From: Euperipatoides rowelli
Taxonomy: Eukaryota; Onychophora; Udeonychophora; Euonychophora; Peripatopsidae
NCBI GenBank assembly: GCA_003024985.2
Contig: PXIH01S0046882.1
Reading direction: 5' to 3' (one strand)
DNA length: 10,592 bases
Under the pieces are notes generated by a model, which did not search any database, had not been told where the DNA came from, and was given only the letters and a program-made list of their open reading frames with translations. This document shows positions 7,013 to 10,592 of this stretch, in pieces; position 1 is the first letter of the stretch; every line of letters starts with the position of its first letter. A program made the translations under genes and the position numbers.

Positions 7013-7743
7013 TGACTCTTTGGCCTCATAATACACAGTTCTGTAAGGTTGATAGTTCGGATTTCCTGAGGAAGAAAGGCTTAAATTATCTTGGGGGCAC
7101 TGATCTTTCCAACCATCTTGGGTCTGCTTTAAAACTTGTAACAAGATCGGGTCCTTTCTTGTTTCATTAGCAATGTCTTTAGCTGAGATGGGTAGGTCTT
7201 CCACTTGATTCAGCATAAACAAATCCTTGGGTACTTCCTGTGGTGAGACATTTTTAATAGAGGGGATCGGTGAACGAGATAGGGCAACTGCATTTAGATG
7301 ATTTGTCGATGTCCTATATTTAATGTCATAGTCATATGCAGACAGAATGAGTGACCATCTTTGGAGCTGAGCTGTTGCCAAGGTAGGGATTTGTGCATTT
7401 GGCACAAGAATCCTAATTAACAGCTTATGGTCGGTGAGTAGTGTAAAAAAATCTAGCAAACAAGTATTGGTGGAACTTTTTAACTCCAAATATGATGCCC
7501 AATGCCTCCTTATCCAGTTGAGAGTAGTTATGTTCTGCTGGGGCTAGAGAATGTGAGGCAAAAGCAATCGGGTGGTCTACCATCCAGGTAGCTGTGGGAA
7601 ATTACCGCTCCTAACCCGGTTGGAGAGGCATTGCAGGCCAATGTCATTGGGAGTGAATGATCCAAATATGCTAAGAGGCATGGTGAGGCAATCTCATTCT
7701 TATTTTTTTTTAAGGCATCATCTCTGCTGGACCCCAAGTCCAT
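7013..7743 (-). pseudogene. Gypsy RNase H and connection region, degenerate
   Basis: The minus strand reads SLPMTLACNASPTGLGAVIS at about 7590-7650. Here the conserved first catalytic Asp of RNase H (CDAS) is Asn (AAT at 7630-7632). The central part (DKEALGI and GVKKFHQYL) sits in another frame at about 7460-7520. TDHKLL (Asp codon 7430-7432), then LQRWSLILSAYDYDIKYR and NAVALSR (usually NADALSR) follow in a third frame. The tether to integrase contains DPILLQVLKQTQDGW. RNase H normally removes the RNA strand during reverse transcription. With two frame changes and changed acidic residues, this copy is inactive. Confidence 0.87.
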
Positions 7744-8373
7744 TTAATGCCTTTTTTTCAAAAGTCGGTTTAACGCGGCTAGTGTAGAGGCTAAGTTATG
7801 CAAGAATTTCCAATAGTAGTTGATTAATGCTAAAAATGAGCTAAGCGTAGATATATTTTTGGGTATAGGGGCTTTGAAAATGTCAGAAATTTTTGTTTGG
7901 TTAGTATGAAGTCCATTTGCATCGTTGGAATGCCCTAAGTATTCCACACTAGATTTTAAAAATTCACATTTGTGTTTATTCAATGTAATACCAGATCCTT
8001 GAGTCTGGTTAACACCTTGTTTAAATTAACTAAATGTTCGGAAATTAATTTGCCAGTAATGAGGATATCGTCAAGATAGCAGACAACTCCTTCAATGTTA
8101 GCTAATATTTGATCCATTATTCTTTGAACAATGGAGAGGGTTGTGGAAATACCAAAAGGCATCCTAGTTACTTTAAAGAGGCCCTTATGAGTGTTAATAG
8201 TTAACATGAGGTGTGACTCATCGTCCATACGTAACTGTTGGTTTTCCTGAGTCATGTCTAATTTACTAAAAATTATCCCTCCATTTAATTTTGAGAATAT
8301 GTCCTCAATCCTGGGTAGGGGGTAAGAGTCCTTCACTAACACAGGGTTTAGGCCTACTTTATAATCACCACGT
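7744..8373 (-). pseudogene. Gypsy reverse transcriptase, 5'-truncated
   Basis: Homology begins at GDYK (about 8362-8373) and continues PVLVKDSYPLPRIEDIF, FSKLDMTQ with the first catalytic Asp (8256-8258), INTHKGLF, TRMPFGIS, and CYLDDILITGK with the YLDD catalytic pair at 8067-8078. A frameshift near 7990-8000 moves to KHKCEFLKSSVEYLGH and then INYYWKFL, ending in TAA at 7744-7746 just after LLKKRH. Palm and thumb are recognisable, while the finger residues before GDYK are missing. The three catalytic Asp residues are intact, unlike those of RNase H and integrase. The start is not a real start codon: the domain is cut off at the 8374-8395 junction. Confidence 0.92.
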
Positions 8374-8395
8374 AGATGTTGATGTGTCTGCCAAC

Positions 8396-8791
8396 ATGCC
8401 TCCCCTTGTTCCACTACCAAGGAAAAGGAATAAAGTCAACATCTATGCCAATATAACTTCCCTTTCTCCTATTTCACAAGTACAAGAAGCAACCAGTAAA
8501 CATGCTCCTCAACGAATCATTGACTATGAAGGGATGCCCCCACTTGCTCCAATAAGTTCAGGTAATGTTTTACCTTCTAATAATGCAAGGGTTTTATTGA
8601 GGAGTGGCTCTCAGGAGCCAATAGTAATCAGTGATGATGAAGTTGATGATATTGAGGTGATTGATTTAAGTGATGATGATTCTATGAGTAATATCGATCA
8701 GGAAGTTATTACTATCAGCAGTAGTGATGATGAATCCATCATCAGTGATGATGATTCCATTATTGATGATAGTAATGCTTGTATATTATGA
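8396..8791 (+). CDS. 131-aa ORF with tandem SUMO-interaction-like motifs
   Basis: Uninterrupted ORF of 131 codons with no family I recognise. It starts MPPLVPLP, and MPPLAPIS recurs at residues 47-54. Residues 10-14 are basic. The C-terminal half is very acidic and contains IVISDDE (76-82), IEVIDLSDDD (86-95), EVITISSSDDES (103-114) and a weaker SIISDDDSIIDD (114-125). Each has the hydrophobic-core-plus-acidic/Ser pattern of SUMO-interacting motifs. The frame is open upstream to 8291, but that part is antisense to gypsy RT, so the ATG at 8396 is preferred. The stop overlaps the ATG of the polymerase frame (ATGA, 8788-8791). It could be a small Polinton accessory protein or the disordered N-terminus of the polymerase separated by a frameshift. 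Being open while its neighbour is broken may be chance. Confidence 0.5.
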   Translation: MPPLVPLPRKRNKVNIYANITSLSPISQVQEATSKHAPQRIIDYEGMPPLAPISSGNVLPSNNARVLLRSGSQEPIVISDDEVDDIEVIDLSDDDSMSNIDQEVITISSSDDESIISDDDSIIDDSNACIL

Positions 8792-10592
8792 ATAATTCAA
8801 CATTATCCACTATTACAAGCGATGGTAGTATGGTAGAGATAAATGCCCACATTTATAATGATGCCGCTGCCATCGCTACTGCTGATGAATATGAATTCCA
8901 ATGTATAGAAAGTGCTTTCACTTGTCATTTACAAACATGTTGAGTCTTTCCTCACCGGGATCAACATGATGAGGCCATGTTTTTAAATCAAGTGAAAGGC
9001 TTTCTATACAGAAGAATTCAGAGTCAATAAGAAAGACATGGTGTCTTGAAGCTAACCTGCGGCTTAAATGTATGTTCACAAAGCTAGATAACGATAAAAC
9101 TTGCAATTTTAAATGTAGTAATTTTATCAGTACTAGTGGAACTGATCTCTCTAATGAAATTGACAATGCTATTGCCAAAATTTTATTAGAAATATATCAG
9201 TTACTAGAACATGCATCAGGTTGGGTGTTTTTTTCAAATTAATCATTTAGACATATGTATTAATGTATGCAATCCTTTAAATGCTAGTTCTTATATTAAA
9301 CTTCCTAAATGGCTAAATGATAAAAAATGCACCATTAATATTAAAAATATTGATGATGCATTTTGTTTTCAATGGTCGATCTTATGTGCCCTTCACCCTG
9401 ACTTACCTAATCCTTTTTCTGTCATTGATCCTTATATTCTTTATTAATGATTTAAAACCTACTAATATTAACTTTCCTATCCCTCTTACTGACATCCCTA
9501 AATTTGAATCTCTCAACTCTATTAAAATTAATGTTCTTTCTTTTAATAGCAATGAAAAGATTTACCCTCTTAATTATAACACTAAATCTCACCAAGATAA
9601 TGTGGTGAATTTATTGTAAATAAAAGAAGAGGGTAAATCTCATTATTGTACTATTACTAGTATCTCTCGCATTCTTTCCTCTCAAATTATTATGCATGGT
9701 CATACTTTATTCTATTGCATGAACAGTCTTGGTCATTTTTCTACTCAAGCTATACTAAGCATGGACTATACTGCGTACATAGAATTTACCCTTGAAAAAA
9801 CATTTTGTCATTTTAAGGAGTTTAATAAATGCTATGAGTACCATATTTATGATATGCAGATTTTGAATGTTTATTAGTCCCTACTAATGAAAAAGGCAAA
9901 ATGCAGGAACATGATCATGACACCGGATGCATTGAAAACATATAGAAAAGTTAAAGTTGTAAACTTTGTGAAAATGTTTTTAAACCATATTTACAATGTA
10001 AACAAAATGAAGCTTTTAATATTGATTACAAAGTCAACAATCACAATCATGTTTCAGGAGAATTTAGAGATGCTTTATGTAATTCGTGTAATCATATGTG
10101 TAGACACCCCTTTTTCCTACCTGTTGTATTTCACAATGGGAATAAGTATGATTTTCATCTTTTTGTTAAGCATTTATTTGTTAGTAATACTGATATGAGT
10201 GTTATGCCACTACTGATGAAACTTATATCAGTATTACTAAAAAGGTGGATGTAGGGGAAAAACAAATTTTTTTTTAAGATTTTAGATTCTTTTCATTTTC
10301 TGCCCTACAGTTTGGAAACACTTGATTCGTCTCTCACCCAGGAACAAGTTGTATACACTGTCAAAGAGTGTCCAAAGAATCATCAACTTATGCAGTGGAA
10401 GGGTTGTTTTCCAAATGATTTTATAACAATTTGATAAATATGGTAAAACTTTTTTACCTAGTAAAAAAAAATTATTTTCCCAATTGTATAGTCCCCCATC
10501 TCTAATGTTGATTATGATCATGCAAAAGAGGTGTGGAAAGTATTCAATTGTCGTACACTTGGAGAGTATTCAGATTTATATTTGAAAACTGA
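8788..10592 (+). pseudogene. Polinton/Maverick-type protein-primed DNA polymerase B, N-terminal part, degenerate
   Basis: The homology starts near 8880 (EYEFQCIESAF) and runs off the window. Frames change at about 9050, 9230, 9440, 9850, 10210, 10270, 10433 and 10508, with stops at 8941, 9028, 9617, 9943 and 9952. Landmarks in order: SSYIKLPKWL (about 9282-9312), FQWSILCALHPD, DIPKFESLN, a zinc-finger-like LFYCMNSLGHFS (second Cys now Ser), the ExoI motif YADFEC (Asp 9859, Glu 9865), CKLC (9958-9969), the ExoII motif FHNGNKYDFH (Asn 10135, Asp 10150), ILDSFHFLP (about 10279), and [12 protein letters not shown] at the end, just before ExoIII. This enzyme copies the element's linear DNA using a terminal protein as primer. 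The polymerase palm lies beyond the window. The 3'-5' exonuclease residues survive, but the gene is broken. Confidence 0.87.

Larger units (their letters stand above)
5722..8373 (-). mobile_element. Ty3/gypsy LTR retrotransposon, 3' half, degenerate
   Basis: On the minus strand the order is reverse transcriptase, RNase H, integrase with zinc-finger remnant and GPY/F tail, polypurine tract, LTR. RT-RNaseH-IN order is diagnostic of Ty3/gypsy (Metaviridae-like) elements rather than copia. The 5' LTR, gag, protease and the N-terminal part of RT are missing: homology starts abruptly at the GDYK motif at about 8373, where the Polinton-like segment begins within about 22 bases. At least six in-frame stops and about six frame changes are spread through pol, so the copy is dead. 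Confidence 0.9.

Noticed and set aside
8291-8395. Upstream in-frame extension of the SIM-like ORF starting MRICPQSW
   Set aside because: These codons are antisense to the gypsy RT up to about 8373, so the extension is a junction accident; ATG 8396 is the better start.
8918-9178. 86-codon minus-strand ORF opposite the polymerase N-terminus
   Set aside because: The opposite strand gives polymerase homology in two frames; the minus translation is low-complexity Leu/Ser with no domain.
10282-10521. 79-codon minus-strand ORF
   Set aside because: Antisense to the polymerase homology around ILDSFHFLP and the pre-ExoIII region.
1-10592. tRNA, rRNA or other structured RNA genes
   Set aside because: No tRNA-like A/B boxes with a foldable cloverleaf and no rRNA-like segment were recognised by eye; a tRNAscan-SE or Infernal run would be needed to exclude them.

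Overview
The window looks like eukaryotic, almost certainly animal (probably invertebrate), AT-rich repeat DNA with no intact host gene. The evidence is a Ty3/gypsy-type LTR retroelement, remnants of a Polinton/Maverick-type (adintovirus-like) protein-primed family B DNA polymerase, satellite-like tandem repeats, a long inverted repeat, many in-frame stops, and no bacterial-style gene packing. I cannot name the species. There is one ambiguous base (N) at 75.

Layout. 1-366: AT-rich flank ending in a GC-richer piece that may be part of an LTR or its leader. 367-2595: an old, diverged inverted repeat with arms of about 0.95 kb and a loop of about 316 bp. The outer end of each arm carries a short piece of the C-terminal region of a Polinton-type DNA polymerase, and in arm 2 this coding homology runs on past the repeat to about 2765. 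3061-4660: dispersed copies of a short module that reads as a composite of CRE/ATF-like, ETS-like and YY1-like sites. This stretch surrounds a dimeric tandem repeat at about 3850-4366 (monomers of about 121 and 128 bp, higher-order period of about 249 bp). 4769-4869: a near-complete 101-bp hairpin. 4870-5721: AT-rich, no gene seen, with one GC-rich island.

5722-8373: the 3' half of a gypsy element on the minus strand. It has an LTR, a polypurine tract, an integrase with a GPY/F tail, RNase H and reverse transcriptase. Frameshifts and stops disable it, and it is cut off inside the RT domain at about 8374-8395. 8396-10592, plus strand: an uninterrupted 131-codon ORF with three or four SUMO-interaction-like motifs, overlapping by ATGA the frame that begins a heavily frameshifted Polinton-type DNA polymerase. 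The polymerase runs to the window end just before its ExoIII region; its ExoI and ExoII residues remain.

No gene here forms a working pathway: this is a graveyard of mobile elements and non-coding repeats. The parts most worth following up are the SIM-like ORF beside the polymerase, the promoter-motif-like repeat module, the inverted repeat with polymerase ends, and the dimeric satellite.
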